This document shows, in pieces, positions 11,679 to 20,337 of a stretch of 64,000 nt of DNA (its first letter is position 1; each line of letters starts with the position of its first letter). This stretch comes from Sporosarcina obsidiansis. GTDB taxonomy: Bacteria > Bacillota > Bacilli > Bacillales_A > Planococcaceae. The notes below the pieces were generated by a model. It did no database searches and was not told the origin of the DNA. It was given only the letters and a program-made list of their open reading frames with translations. The stretch covers positions 35,930 to 99,929 of the forward strand of contig NZ_WHVW01000012.1 of assembly GCF_009651005.1 (NCBI RefSeq), written 5' to 3'. The translations under genes and the position numbers were made by a program.

Positions 11679-11705
11679 ATATCGGATGGGTAACTAGAGA
11701 GTTTA
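11679..11705 (-). promoter_or_regulatory. SigD promoter of hag
   Basis: Minus-strand TAAA, a 15-base spacer and TCCGATAT, against the SigD consensus TAAA-N15-GCCGATAT. It gives a leader of about 100 bases containing the CsrA sites. Confidence 0.9.
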
Positions 11706-11798
11706 GTATTCTTGTGAAGTTTTTTTCAATTCTTTTTAAATGTGAAGAACTGATGGCGCTAGGTCGGTAAGTTATCAAGCTATAATTTTCAGTCTAGC

Positions 11799-12020
11799 TC
11801 ACTCTTTCTTAGTTAGTTGCGTGAATAGGTCGGTATCAAGCGTGACAGCTTCTGTGTTGATTTCAGTTATGGATTGAACTAACTCTCCTCTCAGGATATC
11901 CACTGACTTTGGTGCTTCGATTCCAATTCGCACAGTTTCGCCTTTTATTTCGAGGATGCGTATTTCTACGTTATCTGCTATTTGGATAGTATCGTTTGTT
12001 TTGCGGGATAGGACGAGCAT
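11799..12020 (-). CDS. csrA: CsrA, translational repressor of flagellin
   Basis: 73 residues starting MLVLSRK at ATG 12020, with AAAGGAGG nine bases upstream; the in-frame ATG at 12059 lies inside fliW and has no ribosome site. The family core is present: LSRKTNDTIQI, VEIRILEI, VRIGIEAP (residues ~2-45). As a homodimer it binds GGA motifs in the hag leader and represses translation. FliW, encoded immediately upstream with a 1-base gap, sequesters it. It is the last gene of the flgM-to-csrA operon. Confidence 0.95.
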   Translation of the reverse strand: MLVLSRKTNDTIQIADNVEIRILEIKGETVRIGIEAPKSVDILRGELVQSITEINTEAVTLDTDLFTQLTKKE

Positions 12021-12021
12021 A

Positions 12022-12453
12022 TTAGTATCCTCCTTTAGCAATTGGGTGTCTGATATCAAAACAATTTTCGTTTAAGATCATTTGTTTTGCTTTTTTATTA
12101 TGCAGTTGAAAGATGAGTGGTGCTTGAAGATTGATTGTTGAATCTTCAAATGGTTTCTTCATTGACACGATGCCGAGTGCCATTATATCTTCTGGTTTGG
12201 TGATTTCAAGCAAGCCAATAGTTGGTTCATCAATTTCAAATGTGTAGTTATCCACTAGTGTGTATGGATTGGCTACAATGAACGCTATGCTGGCTTGTTT
12301 TGTGGATTGTAGCACTTGGAATGCGTCGTTGCCTTCGATTGGTAGTAAGGCAAATTCTGTTTCTTCTTCAAATCCTGGGAGTCCTTTAGGGAAGTACCAT
12401 GTTTCGGTTGGTTTGATTTGGATGGTGCCGTGAAATTTTGTTTCGATTTGCAT
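12022..12453 (-). CDS. fliW: FliW, flagellar assembly factor and CsrA antagonist
   Basis: 143 residues. The family-typical start is IETKFHGTIQI, followed by FPKGLPGFE (about 21-29) and ITKPEDIMALGIV. FliW binds either free flagellin or CsrA, so hag translation follows flagellin export. ATG 12453 is chosen because AAGGAG lies nine bases upstream; the ATG at 12459 is too close. A hairpin at 12480-12514 precedes it. The stop codon falls inside the csrA ribosome site region, so the two are probably coupled. Confidence 0.93.
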   Translation of the reverse strand: MQIETKFHGTIQIKPTETWYFPKGLPGFEEETEFALLPIEGNDAFQVLQSTKQASIAFIVANPYTLVDNYTFEIDEPTIGLLEITKPEDIMALGIVSMKKPFEDSTINLQAPLIFQLHNKKAKQMILNENCFDIRHPIAKGGY

Positions 12454-12479
12454 GGCCATTCTCTCCTTTTGATATACAA

Positions 12480-12514
12480 AATGCTATTCTACTTCTTACT
12501 AGTAGAATAGCATT
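12480..12514 (-). repeat. Intergenic hairpin between yviE and fliW
   Basis: Perfect 13-bp stem AATGCTATTCTAC/GTAGAATAGCATT around a 9-base loop, followed on the minus strand by only TTTGTATA. It may be a leaky terminator or mRNA-stability element that tunes fliW-csrA expression within the operon. Confidence 0.7.
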
Positions 12515-12561
12515 GAATGAAGGTGGAAGTCTAAATTTGTGAGAAGGAGATGATGTTATGA

Positions 12562-13113
12562 TTAGATTTTCCAGTCTATATCGATTGAATTATACTGCTC
12601 CATGACGCCTGTCACTTTTCCTTGTGTGTAGTTATGGATTGGACGGTTGATCTGGGTATCAATGTAGGCTTTTTGCGGTGTCACGTTGATGTTGAGTGAA
12701 CCTTCGCTGAAACTCATTTTCAGCTTGGTGCGGTCACCTACAAATCGAACGTTGATGTCAGCTTGCGGACGATCCGTATTCTGTTTGACAATGTCCGCGA
12801 TGGTCGCACCATTTTCAATTTCCATCAGTTGCTGACCTTCTTGCGCACGTCGAGCTGTGCCTTCTTGAACTTTCTGCAGGCCATATTGGGCGTTTTCAGC
12901 ACTTCGTCTCAATGTACTTTTTAAATCTAAATCCGCTCGATTTTCGGTTGTGTCTAATGATAACTGTGGACGAGTGGTGGACATTTCTAGTATGGCAGCA
13001 GGCTGTTCTATAGTCTGCGTGGCTTTAGGCTGTTCGATTTCTTGTACTGGTTTATCAATCTGCAATCCAAGCTTTGCGGGTGTTGTTTGAATTTGAAGCT
13101 GTGGAATGTTCAA
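12562..13113 (-). CDS. yviE: YviE, DUF6470 flagellar-operon protein
   Basis: About 183 residues starting MNIPQLQIQTTPAKLG. It has the proline/glutamine-rich N-terminus, the central helical segment with ARRAQEGQQLMEI and the C-terminal beta segment ending SIDIDWKI that characterise YviE. The function is unknown; the gene sits between flgL and fliW as in B. subtilis. TTG at 13113 has GGAAGG eight bases upstream. An in-frame GTG at 13122 is possible but sits directly on that site. Confidence 0.85.
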   Translation of the reverse strand: MNIPQLQIQTTPAKLGLQIDKPVQEIEQPKATQTIEQPAAILEMSTTRPQLSLDTTENRADLDLKSTLRRSAENAQYGLQKVQEGTARRAQEGQQLMEIENGATIADIVKQNTDRPQADINVRFVGDRTKLKMSFSEGSLNINVTPQKAYIDTQINRPIHNYTQGKVTGVMEQYNSIDIDWKI

Positions 13114-13183
13114 ATCATTCACCTTCCATTCTTACGTATAAAAAAGCGACAAACACGACCTGCACTGTGCTTGTCACCTATTA

Positions 13184-14071
13184 TCATCTTAAAAAGTCGA
13201 CCAATGAAGGCTGAATAATTCTAGCGCCAACTGAAAGAGATGCACGGTGAATCGATTCAGATGTGATCATTTCTGTGATAACTTTTTCATAGTCGATGTC
13301 TTCGTTTTCAGACCGTTGCTTCTTTGCTGCTCCTTCTTGCACTTGTAGACGGTTATCCATCAGTTCTGCACGATTCGAACGGGCACCAATATCTGCTCTA
13401 CTAGTAAGCACTCTATCCATTAATTTGTCGATATTCGAAATCGCCTGACCAAAATCTACATTATCCTCGAACTCATCATTTACCTTTGCGTTGATATCTT
13501 TAAAGATATCATCGATTGCTTTAAATGTGTCCGCAGCTTTCGTGTTGACACGCAAACTTACGCCATCGAACACTTCAATCTCAACATCTTTTTTAAACGA
13601 ATCGCCAACTTCATATTCATCGGTCTCTTTATTGTACAACGGCTTATCTGTCATATTCCCACTAAAAATATACTTATCCCCAACTTTCGTGTTTGCCAAG
13701 TCTTGAAGCTGTTTTTGCATTTCCTCAAGCTCAATCTTGATTTTATCTCGATCTTCTTTTGTCATCGCACCACTATTCGCAGCGTTCGTCGCAAGTTCCT
13801 TCGCACGGTGTAGTACTTGTCCTACACCATCTAACGCATCATCCGAACTATCTAGCCAGTTATTCACTTCTCCTAAGTTCTTCTGGAATTGTGCAACTTT
13901 GTCAACAGTCATACCATAACCAAGACTTTTCATGACAACCACTGGATCATCGGATGGACGGTTCACTTTTTTCCCGGAGCTTAGCTGTTCTTGCAGTTTC
14001 CCCATTTTATTATAGCTACTAGATAAGTTACGCAGCATATTATTGGATAACATTGATTGTGTTACACGCAT
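13184..14071 (-). CDS. flgL: FlgL, hook-filament junction protein 3
   Basis: 295 residues starting MRVTQSMLSNNMLRNL. It has the flagellin-like N-terminal helix (SSGKKVNRPSDDP, about 33-45) and a C-terminal D0 helix (IHRASLSVGARIIQPSLVDFLR). The ATG at 14071 has AAGGAGG upstream; the in-frame ATG at 14140 lies inside flgK and would add 23 unrelated residues. FlgL joins FlgK to the filament. It follows flgK by 19 bases in the flgM operon. Confidence 0.95.
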   Translation of the reverse strand: MRVTQSMLSNNMLRNLSSSYNKMGKLQEQLSSGKKVNRPSDDPVVVMKSLGYGMTVDKVAQFQKNLGEVNNWLDSSDDALDGVGQVLHRAKELATNAANSGAMTKEDRDKIKIELEEMQKQLQDLANTKVGDKYIFSGNMTDKPLYNKETDEYEVGDSFKKDVEIEVFDGVSLRVNTKAADTFKAIDDIFKDINAKVNDEFEDNVDFGQAISNIDKLMDRVLTSRADIGARSNRAELMDNRLQVQEGAAKKQRSENEDIDYEKVITEMITSESIHRASLSVGARIIQPSLVDFLR

Positions 14072-14090
14072 TATCGTAATTCCTCCTTCA

Positions 14091-15671
14091 TTATCTACCG
14101 ACGACGCCCATGCCGTTGATGATTTTATCGAGTGTTTCATCCATCACAGTGACCATACGAGCAGATGCATTGTATGCTTGCTGGAAACGAATCATATCGG
14201 TCATTTCTTCATCAAGTGAAACAGAACTGATAGAGTCTCGACGGTTAGAAACGGCTCCTAAAAGCGTCATAGAGTTTTCCGTCATTTTGATAGCTTGTTC
14301 ACCTTTTACTCCGAGCTCTCCAATAGTCTGAGCGTAGAAACCTTGTACACTTGAGCCGCCTAAGCCGTCCAGTTTATTGAAAAGGGCATCCCCTAATTTT
14401 TTGGCATTGTCCCCATTTCCCACTTCCGGATTGGTTGTTGGGTCTGCCGGGTCATATGGTGCAGAAGATGATGCTGCTACCTTGTTAGGGTTTTTTACAA
14501 TATTGATATTTACTTGAATATCACTTGCACTAATAATCCCACCACTTGAAACAAAAAAGTCTTCTCCTTGTTTCCCCTCTAAATCAGTCGCATATGATGG
14601 TGGAGTACCATTCGGATCTCCCTTATGAACTTTATTGAACTCCTTAGCAAACTCTTCTGCCATCTTATCCAACTTTTTGAGCATGTCAGGATAAAGTCCT
14701 TTGACATTACCGTCTGCATCTTGAAAGCCATAGGAGTCGACAAGAGATTTCAATTCTCCACTTGACTGCATGTTTGCAACAGTTAGTTGACCAGTTCCTG
14801 CTGCGACCGGACCGCCACTAAATGTAAATCCTGTTATCGGATCAGGAAATTCCCCGTCAACAACACCATCCACAGACACTGTTGCAAATTCTTTTTTCTG
14901 CACTACCGTAATAGGTTCACCATTCGTCTTGATTTTCACTGTCACAGTACCTTCGGCAATTGCAAGTGCACGTCCGCCAGTCTTTTCATAACTGACTTCG
15001 ATAGGCACATAAGTTGCTAGCTGATCCAGTAAGCCGTCACGGGCATCATATAAATCGTTCGGTAAGTAGCCGTTCGGTTCAACTTCAGATATTTGGCGGT
15101 TTAGTTCACCAATTTGCTTGAGAATGGAGTTAATATTTGTAGCAGAAACGTCTATTTCCGTTCCTATATTGTTTTTAATTTCAGATAGTGATTTATGAAT
15201 ATATTTGAATGAGTCTGCTACTGCCACACCTCGTTCAACGACAACCGCTCTAGCTCCCCCATTCTCAGGGTTTGTTGCAAGCGTCTGCAACGCCTGCCAA
15301 AAGTCGCTTAACGATTGCTGAAGTCCATACTTAGATGGCTCCGCTAATACATCTTCCATTTGAGAGATAGCTTTTGTCTGAGATTCCCAATAACCAAGCT
15401 TATTCGACTCATCACGATATTGCTTATCCACAAACCCATCCCGAATCCGCTGAATAGACCCAGCCTCAACACCAGTTCCGAGGAACCCCGGCATCGTCCC
15501 TGCATTAATACCTACCCCCGGAAATCCAGAAGTAGCCTGCATATTCACCCGTTGTCTTGAATATCCCAGTGTATTCGCATTACTAATATTATGTCCTGTC
15601 GTATAAAGAGCGGATTGCTGTGTGTACAATCCGCGTTTGCTTGTTTCTAAACCCATAAATGTCGAGCGCAT
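14091..15671 (-). CDS. flgK: FlgK, hook-filament junction protein 1
   Basis: 526 residues with a flagellar rod/hook N-terminal motif (RGLYTQQSALYTTGHNISNANT) and the C-terminal FlgK helix (EMTDMIRFQQAYNASARMVTVMDE). The central domain varies between species. It caps the hook and provides the docking layer for FlgL and flagellin. The ribosome site AAGGAGG is 7 bases upstream. Flanked by flgN, its export chaperone, and flgL. Confidence 0.96.
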   Translation of the reverse strand: MRSTFMGLETSKRGLYTQQSALYTTGHNISNANTLGYSRQRVNMQATSGFPGVGINAGTMPGFLGTGVEAGSIQRIRDGFVDKQYRDESNKLGYWESQTKAISQMEDVLAEPSKYGLQQSLSDFWQALQTLATNPENGGARAVVVERGVAVADSFKYIHKSLSEIKNNIGTEIDVSATNINSILKQIGELNRQISEVEPNGYLPNDLYDARDGLLDQLATYVPIEVSYEKTGGRALAIAEGTVTVKIKTNGEPITVVQKKEFATVSVDGVVDGEFPDPITGFTFSGGPVAAGTGQLTVANMQSSGELKSLVDSYGFQDADGNVKGLYPDMLKKLDKMAEEFAKEFNKVHKGDPNGTPPSYATDLEGKQGEDFFVSSGGIISASDIQVNINIVKNPNKVAASSSAPYDPADPTTNPEVGNGDNAKKLGDALFNKLDGLGGSSVQGFYAQTIGELGVKGEQAIKMTENSMTLLGAVSNRRDSISSVSLDEEMTDMIRFQQAYNASARMVTVMDETLDKIINGMGVVGR

Positions 15672-15683
15672 GTTGTGTCCTCC

Positions 15684-16187
15684 TTAGGCTTGGGAGTCGA
15701 ATGAGGAGAGCTTTGGTTTCGCTCCGTTCGACTGACCCTGTACTTCGTTTTTTGAATAGTTGACGGTTTCCGGACGCGGACGGACCATGTCCAGCGATAG
15801 ATTCACAAATTGAAGAGATTGATAGGTCATTTGCTGGTTGAGTTCGTTTTGCTGTTTCAACTCATGAATCGCATGCAGGAGACGGTCCTTCGCCTCTGCT
15901 AACTGTTGTTTGTCCGGTTCGTTGGTCAGTTCAATTAATTGCGTCATTGTTGGTTCAGCAGGGACTGGACGTCCTTGTTCAGTCAAATACTGCTTCACTG
16001 TATTTACGCGTTGTTGGTCCATTTGCACAATGGCCGCTAGATGGGCTTGCTCCTCTTTCAACAGTTGGTCAATCCCGTTGATATCTCCACTTTTCAGCAG
16101 TGCGGTCTTGTCGCTTGCAAGACGGAGCAGGCTCATATGCAGTTTTTCTAGGTGATTGAGCGTTGTTAAAATCGGTTCAATGGACAT
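15684..16187 (-). CDS. flgN: FlgN, export chaperone of FlgK/FlgL
   Basis: 167 residues, almost wholly helical with coiled-coil character (about 1-130) and a low-complexity tail. LEKLHMSLLRLASDKTALLKSGDI matches the FlgN family. It should hold FlgK and FlgL unfolded at the export gate. It lies 12 bases before flgK and 18 bases after flgM. Confidence 0.9.
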   Translation of the reverse strand: MSIEPILTTLNHLEKLHMSLLRLASDKTALLKSGDINGIDQLLKEEQAHLAAIVQMDQQRVNTVKQYLTEQGRPVPAEPTMTQLIELTNEPDKQQLAEAKDRLLHAIHELKQQNELNQQMTYQSLQFVNLSLDMVRPRPETVNYSKNEVQGQSNGAKPKLSSFDSQA

Positions 16188-16205
16188 GGATCTTCCTACT
16201 TTCTA

Positions 16206-16472
16206 TTACAACTTGTTGAAATAAGATAGCATGTTCGAAGCGAGTTTCTTAGCGTCTACTTGATAGTCGCCGGACTGCACTTGTGATTTTAGTTGTTGGA
16301 CGCGTTGCTGGCGTTCCGTTTCGATCGGAGTCGTAGCGGATAGCTTTTTCGCTTCCGATGAAATTTCTAGCTTATCTGTCTTGAACGGATTGGATTGTTT
16401 CGCTTGATCGACTTTCATTTGCTGATTGCGGTATGGATTAACCGCGGGTGTATTAAATCTCTCTACTTTCAT
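16206..16472 (-). CDS. flgM: FlgM, anti-SigD factor
   Basis: 88 residues. The N-terminal half is disordered and polar; the C-terminal SigD-binding helices contain DKLEISSEAKKLS (about 33-45), RVQQLKSQVQSGDYQVDAKKLA and SNMLSYF. It inhibits SigD until secreted through the hook. It heads the flgM-flgN-flgK-flgL-yviE-fliW-csrA operon and has its own SigD promoter 48 bases upstream, giving the expected feedback loop. GGAGCG is the ribosome site. Confidence 0.95.
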   Translation of the reverse strand: MKVERFNTPAVNPYRNQQMKVDQAKQSNPFKTDKLEISSEAKKLSATTPIETERQQRVQQLKSQVQSGDYQVDAKKLASNMLSYFNKL

Positions 16473-16519
16473 AGGTCTCGCTCCTTTCGTATTGACACTT
16501 TATATAGGTACTACTCTTT

Positions 16520-16546
16520 ATTTCGGCAGATTCTTAAAAACGTTTA
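16520..16546 (-). promoter_or_regulatory. SigD promoter of flgM
   Basis: Minus-strand TAAA, exactly 15 bases, then GCCGAAAT (one mismatch to GCCGATAT). It lies just downstream of the terminator that ends the degV-yvyF operon. Confidence 0.88.
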
Positions 16547-16561
16547 GAGTCTTTCGGACGA

Positions 16562-16591
16562 AAAAACGAGCAGTACGATCTGCTCGTTTTT
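16562..16591 (-). terminator. Terminator between yvyF and flgM
   Basis: Stem AACGAGCAG/CTGCTCGTT with a six-base loop, with A and T runs on both sides, so it can work in either direction. On the minus strand it insulates flgM from the comF operon. Confidence 0.85.
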
Positions 16592-16788
16592 AGCTTGTAA
16601 GTAAAAGATATGGGAAGCGGATCAGTAACGTTGATCTTCCTGGAGTGAACTTTGCCGCGGGCTCACACGAAGTGAGTCATGCAACCGTTGCCGCAGGACG
16701 CGGCGAACTTAGGTTGCCTTCCACAACGACCAACTATCGTATTCCCTTGATAAGGGCATAATAACTCAACGATAAATATTATGCTAAC
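16592..16788. other. Structured intergenic region downstream of yvyF
   Basis: No gene. Three successive hairpins can be drawn: 16613-16640 (GGAAG...CTTCC around GATCA/TGATC), 16660-16678 (GGCTCAC/GTGAGTC) and 16681-16717 (GCAACC...GGTTGC with a G+C-rich inner stem). G+C is well above the surroundings. It looks like a small repetitive or REP-like element. Confidence 0.5.
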
Positions 16789-17208
16789 TTAACGTTTGCG
16801 GTCTGATTGTGAATAATAAGTTGCGCGATCGCGTTCTTTTAATGCTTCTCGCAATTCGACCGCCGCATCATGCGTGTTCAATTCCTGTTTGATCTCGTCC
16901 GTACATTTCGCACACAGTTTCCCAGTATTCGTTAGCGCGCCACACTTATCGCATGGATAACCAAGGTTAGGGAATAACGCGGGCTGTAGTCTTCCTTTGC
17001 GCACCCAACGATGCAGTAAGCTTTCGGACACGCCTGTTGCCTCGACGATTCGGTCAATATTTGCGGCACGGTTTTCGCGCTTACGCAAGAATCGATAGAC
17101 TGTTTCATACATTTTTTCTTCATCCATCTGACACTTGGCACAGACTTCTCGGACGCCTGTATAATTAAAAAATTCTCCGCATGTCGGACAATGTTTCAGT
17201 TCCGCCAT
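16789..17208 (-). CDS. yvyF: YvyF, flagellar-operon zinc-ribbon protein
   Basis: 139 residues. Two cysteine pairs at the N-terminus (CPTC at 7-10, CAKC at 22-25) are followed by a helix-turn-helix-like middle (NIDRIVEATGVSESLLHRWVRKGRL) and another pair set (CDKC, CAKC). This is the TIGR03826-type flagellar operon protein. The function is not established; the HTH and zinc ribbons suggest a regulator. It follows comFC by 6 bases, as in B. subtilis. Confidence 0.88.
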   Translation of the reverse strand: MAELKHCPTCGEFFNYTGVREVCAKCQMDEEKMYETVYRFLRKRENRAANIDRIVEATGVSESLLHRWVRKGRLQPALFPNLGYPCDKCGALTNTGKLCAKCTDEIKQELNTHDAAVELREALKERDRATYYSQSDRKR

Positions 17209-17214
17209 AGTTCA

Positions 17215-17832
17215 TCACTTCTTTCCTGTAGGTCTAAATAAGGTGACTGCCTCCACACGCACTGCTCCCGCTTGCTTTAGTGTCCGAGCGGCATGTCGCA
17301 ATGTGGTGCCAGTCGTATAGATATCATCAACGAGCACATAAATGGCCTCATTACTAGGTATATCGGCTTTCACTTCAAATAATTCAGTCATTGCGAGGCG
17401 TTCAGCTCGTGTTTTTTCACCCATCACAGATTCAGTCGTTTTGTGAAGGAGTTGTTCGTACGGAATGCCTGCTGCATCAAGCAATGCATCTACTTGCGCA
17501 AAGGTCCGTTTTGCTTTATTCGCTGGGTGCATTGGGATCGGCACGATAATCTTTTTTGAATTCTTTAGTACATTTCGTAAGTCACTCGCAAATACTTGCG
17601 CTAATGCTATGTCTTGCAGAAATTTAAACTGATGCAGAAATTCGCGTGCTTGTTCATTATATGCATACAGCGAATGAATGGAATCGACCCATTCGTCCTC
17701 TACCGTACTGTCGATTCTTTCAAACAATGCTAGACAAGGTGGACAGACAGGTGACGACTTCGAAATGCCAAGAAACTGTTGCCATGTCGGCTGGTCGTCA
17801 AGCGGTTTCTCGCATAATAAACAGCCGTTCAT
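17215..17832 (-). CDS. comFC: ComFC, competence phosphoribosyltransferase-like protein
   Basis: 205 residues. The N-terminal zinc-finger-type cysteines are CLLC and CPPC, and the C-terminal PRTase domain has the PRPP loop VLVDDIYTTGTT (about 166-177) and PIPMHPANKAKR. ComFC is needed for efficient transformation and works with ComFA on incoming single-stranded DNA. Its start overlaps the comFA stop (ATGA). Confidence 0.92.
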   Translation of the reverse strand: MNGCLLCEKPLDDQPTWQQFLGISKSSPVCPPCLALFERIDSTVEDEWVDSIHSLYAYNEQAREFLHQFKFLQDIALAQVFASDLRNVLKNSKKIIVPIPMHPANKAKRTFAQVDALLDAAGIPYEQLLHKTTESVMGEKTRAERLAMTELFEVKADIPSNEAIYVLVDDIYTTGTTLRHAARTLKQAGAVRVEAVTLFRPTGKK

Positions 17833-19199
17833 TGGAGAATCTCCTGCTTGTTGAGCTTGCGGATTTCGCGTTTTGCTTCGTCCATTGCGTTCGTGATGCC
17901 TTGATGGAACAGCACGAAATCCCCAGCAGTATGGGGAACGGAGCGCCCCACTCTGCCCCCGATCTGAATTAGAGCACCTTTATTGAAAATAGTTTGCTCT
18001 GCACCGACAACCGCCACTTGCACGTTCGGGATCGTAATGCCGCGCTCCAAGATGGTCGTGGTGAGTAGCCCGGGGATCTCTTTCTTCCTCAACATTTGCA
18101 CGCGCTCTTTCCGATCGGCGTGCTCCGCGTGGACAGCGCAAATCCGTTCGTCTAGCTGCTGAAATAGCGGTTCTGCGATTTCCATTAGCTCGATCTGATG
18201 GAAAAAGATCAGGAATGGTTGTTGATTTTCTAGACGTTCTTTCGTCCACTGCAATAGTTTCTTAGGTATGCGTTTCTTTTTCAGTTGCTTTTCATAATTC
18301 CAAAGTGTCTCGTTACGTGGCTCGGGCAGTGGCTTGCCGTGATAACGCCTCGCAAGGATGGAAATATTGCCTTGCTTTTTATTCATCGCGAGTAGTTGCG
18401 CAGAAGGCGTGGCGGTGACGAAATGAATCGGCGCGCTTGGCTTTACCGCTTTTTTCACGGCTCGTTGCAGTGTTTCGTCTGCAGTGTATGGGAATGCATC
18501 CGCTTCATCTACGAAGATTGCGTCGAATGCTTCGTGGAAACGGTATAGTTGATGGGTCGTCGCAAGAATGAGCTGTGCATCGAAACGTTCGACTTCAGCC
18601 CCTCCGTATAGCGCCTCGATTACAGTGTCAGGAAATGCCGCTTGTAGACGCGGCAAAAGTTCGAGAATGACATCCACTCGCGGTGCCGCCAGACAAACCC
18701 GTTTACCTTCATTCAGTAAGTAATGAATTGGTTGAAACAACATCTCTGTCTTACCCGAACCGCAAACTGCATAGAGTAAATGGGAAATGCCTTGCTTTGT
18801 ACTATCGAGTAGTTCGTTTGTTGCTTTCTCCTGTGACGGTGTCAAATTCCCTTGCCAGTTCATGCGGTGGTCTGTCGGATAGGCAGGCGCTTGTCCTGTC
18901 CAAACAAGTAGTTCTGAGCAACTAGAAACACGCCCCATTTTAAGGCAGTTACGACAGTATGCGCACGTTGTTTCACATTGCGCACATTGGAATATTGTGA
19001 ATGGTGATGGATTCTCATTTAGACAACGGTTGCATTGATACTGTTTTCCGTGCCAAGTAGGCTTTTCAATAACACCTTTCATCGTCTGAATCCATCCCTG
19101 ATCAATGGCTTCGTCGATCTTTTCTGTTGGAAACGGCATTACATGACGCAGCCAAATACGGCCTGCCAAGAATTGCTGAATTTCTTCGTAAACGGCCAT
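17829..19199 (-). CDS. comFA: ComFA, DNA-uptake helicase/translocase
   Basis: 456 residues. A cysteine-rich N-terminal zinc region has C56, C59, C72, C75, C79, C82 and C85. The superfamily 2 helicase core has Walker A AVCGSGKTE (K150), VDEADAFPY near 235, FVTATPS and the C-terminal GGRVGR motif. It powers DNA entry through ComEC. GGGAGG precedes the ATG. It begins 12 bases after degV and overlaps comFC; comFB, which in B. subtilis lies between comFA and comFC, is absent here and found at 22773. Confidence 0.95.
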   Translation of the reverse strand: MAVYEEIQQFLAGRIWLRHVMPFPTEKIDEAIDQGWIQTMKGVIEKPTWHGKQYQCNRCLNENPSPFTIFQCAQCETTCAYCRNCLKMGRVSSCSELLVWTGQAPAYPTDHRMNWQGNLTPSQEKATNELLDSTKQGISHLLYAVCGSGKTEMLFQPIHYLLNEGKRVCLAAPRVDVILELLPRLQAAFPDTVIEALYGGAEVERFDAQLILATTHQLYRFHEAFDAIFVDEADAFPYTADETLQRAVKKAVKPSAPIHFVTATPSAQLLAMNKKQGNISILARRYHGKPLPEPRNETLWNYEKQLKKKRIPKKLLQWTKERLENQQPFLIFFHQIELMEIAEPLFQQLDERICAVHAEHADRKERVQMLRKKEIPGLLTTTILERGITIPNVQVAVVGAEQTIFNKGALIQIGGRVGRSVPHTAGDFVLFHQGITNAMDEAKREIRKLNKQEILQ

Positions 19200-19211
19200 A
19201 AGATTCCTCCC

Positions 19212-20060
19212 TTACGTTCCGCGCCGTTTCACCCAGCCGAGTCCCATGGCCCCTTCGCCGAGGTGCGTGCCGATGACCGGGCCGAAATGGCTAACCGTGA
19301 AATCGACGTTCGGATGTTTTTTCTCAAGTATTTCTTTCCATTCTATCGCTTCTTCATAGCGATTCGCATGAATGACCGCTGCATCGAGCAACTGGTCTTT
19401 CGCATCTTCCGCCAATAAATCCGCGATACGTTTCATTGCTTTTTTCGTTGTGCGAATTTTTTCAAACGGCACGATGACTTTATCTTCGAAGTGTAAGATC
19501 GGCTTCACTTGCAGCAAACCGCCAACAATCGCTTGCGCACCGGAAAGTCGACCGCCACGTTGCAGATGTGAGAGGTCGTCCACCATGAAATACGCCTTCA
19601 ATGTCTTTTTCATTTTAGTTAATTCTTCTATAATGGCGTCCGGCTCTGCACCTTCATTTGCCATTTGCGCTGCCCGCATGACGTAGAAACCTTGAGGGCA
19701 AGCAGAAATTTCGGAATCAAACGGAATCACGTCGATTCCTTCTACCATCTCACCAGCCTGAACCGCACCCATATACGTGCCGCTAATACCACTTGATAGA
19801 TGAATCGAAATAATCGCATCGTAATCTTGCTTGAGCTGTTCGTATAATGCTTCGAAGTCACCGATGGCTGGTTGAGAGGTCTTCGGAAGTGGGCCTTTTC
19901 CGCGCACCAATTCATAGAATGCGTCCGTCGTCAAATCCACTTCTTCTGCAAACGCTTTGCCTTCAATCGTCACCACTAAAGGGATGGTGTGAATTCCAAG
20001 TTCTTCTTTTATATCATCCGGCACATACGCCGTACTATCTGTCACAATCGCTGTTTTCAC
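19212..20060 (-). CDS. DegV family fatty-acid-binding protein
   Basis: 282 residues with the family N-terminus (AIVTDSTAYVPDD), TSQPAIGDF (about 80-88), IHLSSGISGTY and the C-terminal GPVIGTHLGEGAMG. DegV/FakB proteins bind a fatty acid for phosphorylation by FakA. It is the first gene of degV-comFA-comFC-yvyF. The upstream region to the next gene is filled by a 21-bp repeat array. It is next to, but not part of, the DegSU system. Confidence 0.93.
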   Translation of the reverse strand: MKTAIVTDSTAYVPDDIKEELGIHTIPLVVTIEGKAFAEEVDLTTDAFYELVRGKGPLPKTSQPAIGDFEALYEQLKQDYDAIISIHLSSGISGTYMGAVQAGEMVEGIDVIPFDSEISACPQGFYVMRAAQMANEGAEPDAIIEELTKMKKTLKAYFMVDDLSHLQRGGRLSGAQAIVGGLLQVKPILHFEDKVIVPFEKIRTTKKAMKRIADLLAEDAKDQLLDAAVIHANRYEEAIEWKEILEKKHPNVDFTVSHFGPVIGTHLGEGAMGLGWVKRRGT

Positions 20061-20149
20061 ATGATCAACTCCTGTTTCCTATTCTACCTGAAATTAGTTG
20101 AGTTGGCATCTGTGAATTGGAGTAAGGTGGATTGGTTTTGGTGACGGAA

Positions 20150-20337
20150 GAGGAGTTTTTCGCTCGGTAGAAATTTGTTTTGGAGCGGTTCTTTGAGGTA
20201 TACGCTCGGTGCAATGTTAGTTTGGATCGGTTTGGAATAGGTATGGATCGGTTCGATGTGGGTTTGGATCGGTTCGATGTGGGTATGGATCGGTCAGGAG
20301 CAGCTTTCGCTCGTTTGTCACGGGTTACGCTCGGTTC
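20150..20337 (-). repeat. 21-bp periodic repeat array 1 (9 units)
   Basis: Read on the minus strand, nine consecutive units each start with two variable bases, then ACCGAGCG or ACCGATCC/ACCGCTCC, then WAA/AAA and eight less conserved bases. Eight units are exactly 21 bp and the second has lost one base (188 bp in all). Units 3 and 4 share the spacer CCCACATC, showing some local duplication. It lies between the divergent genes degV and the enoyl-CoA hydratase. Confidence 0.92.

Noticed and set aside
14787..15020. Cys/His-rich ORF opposite flgK
   Set aside because: Antisense shadow of a well-supported gene.
17980..18249. Arg-rich 89-codon ORF on the minus strand
   Set aside because: Out-of-frame shadow of comFA with biased composition.
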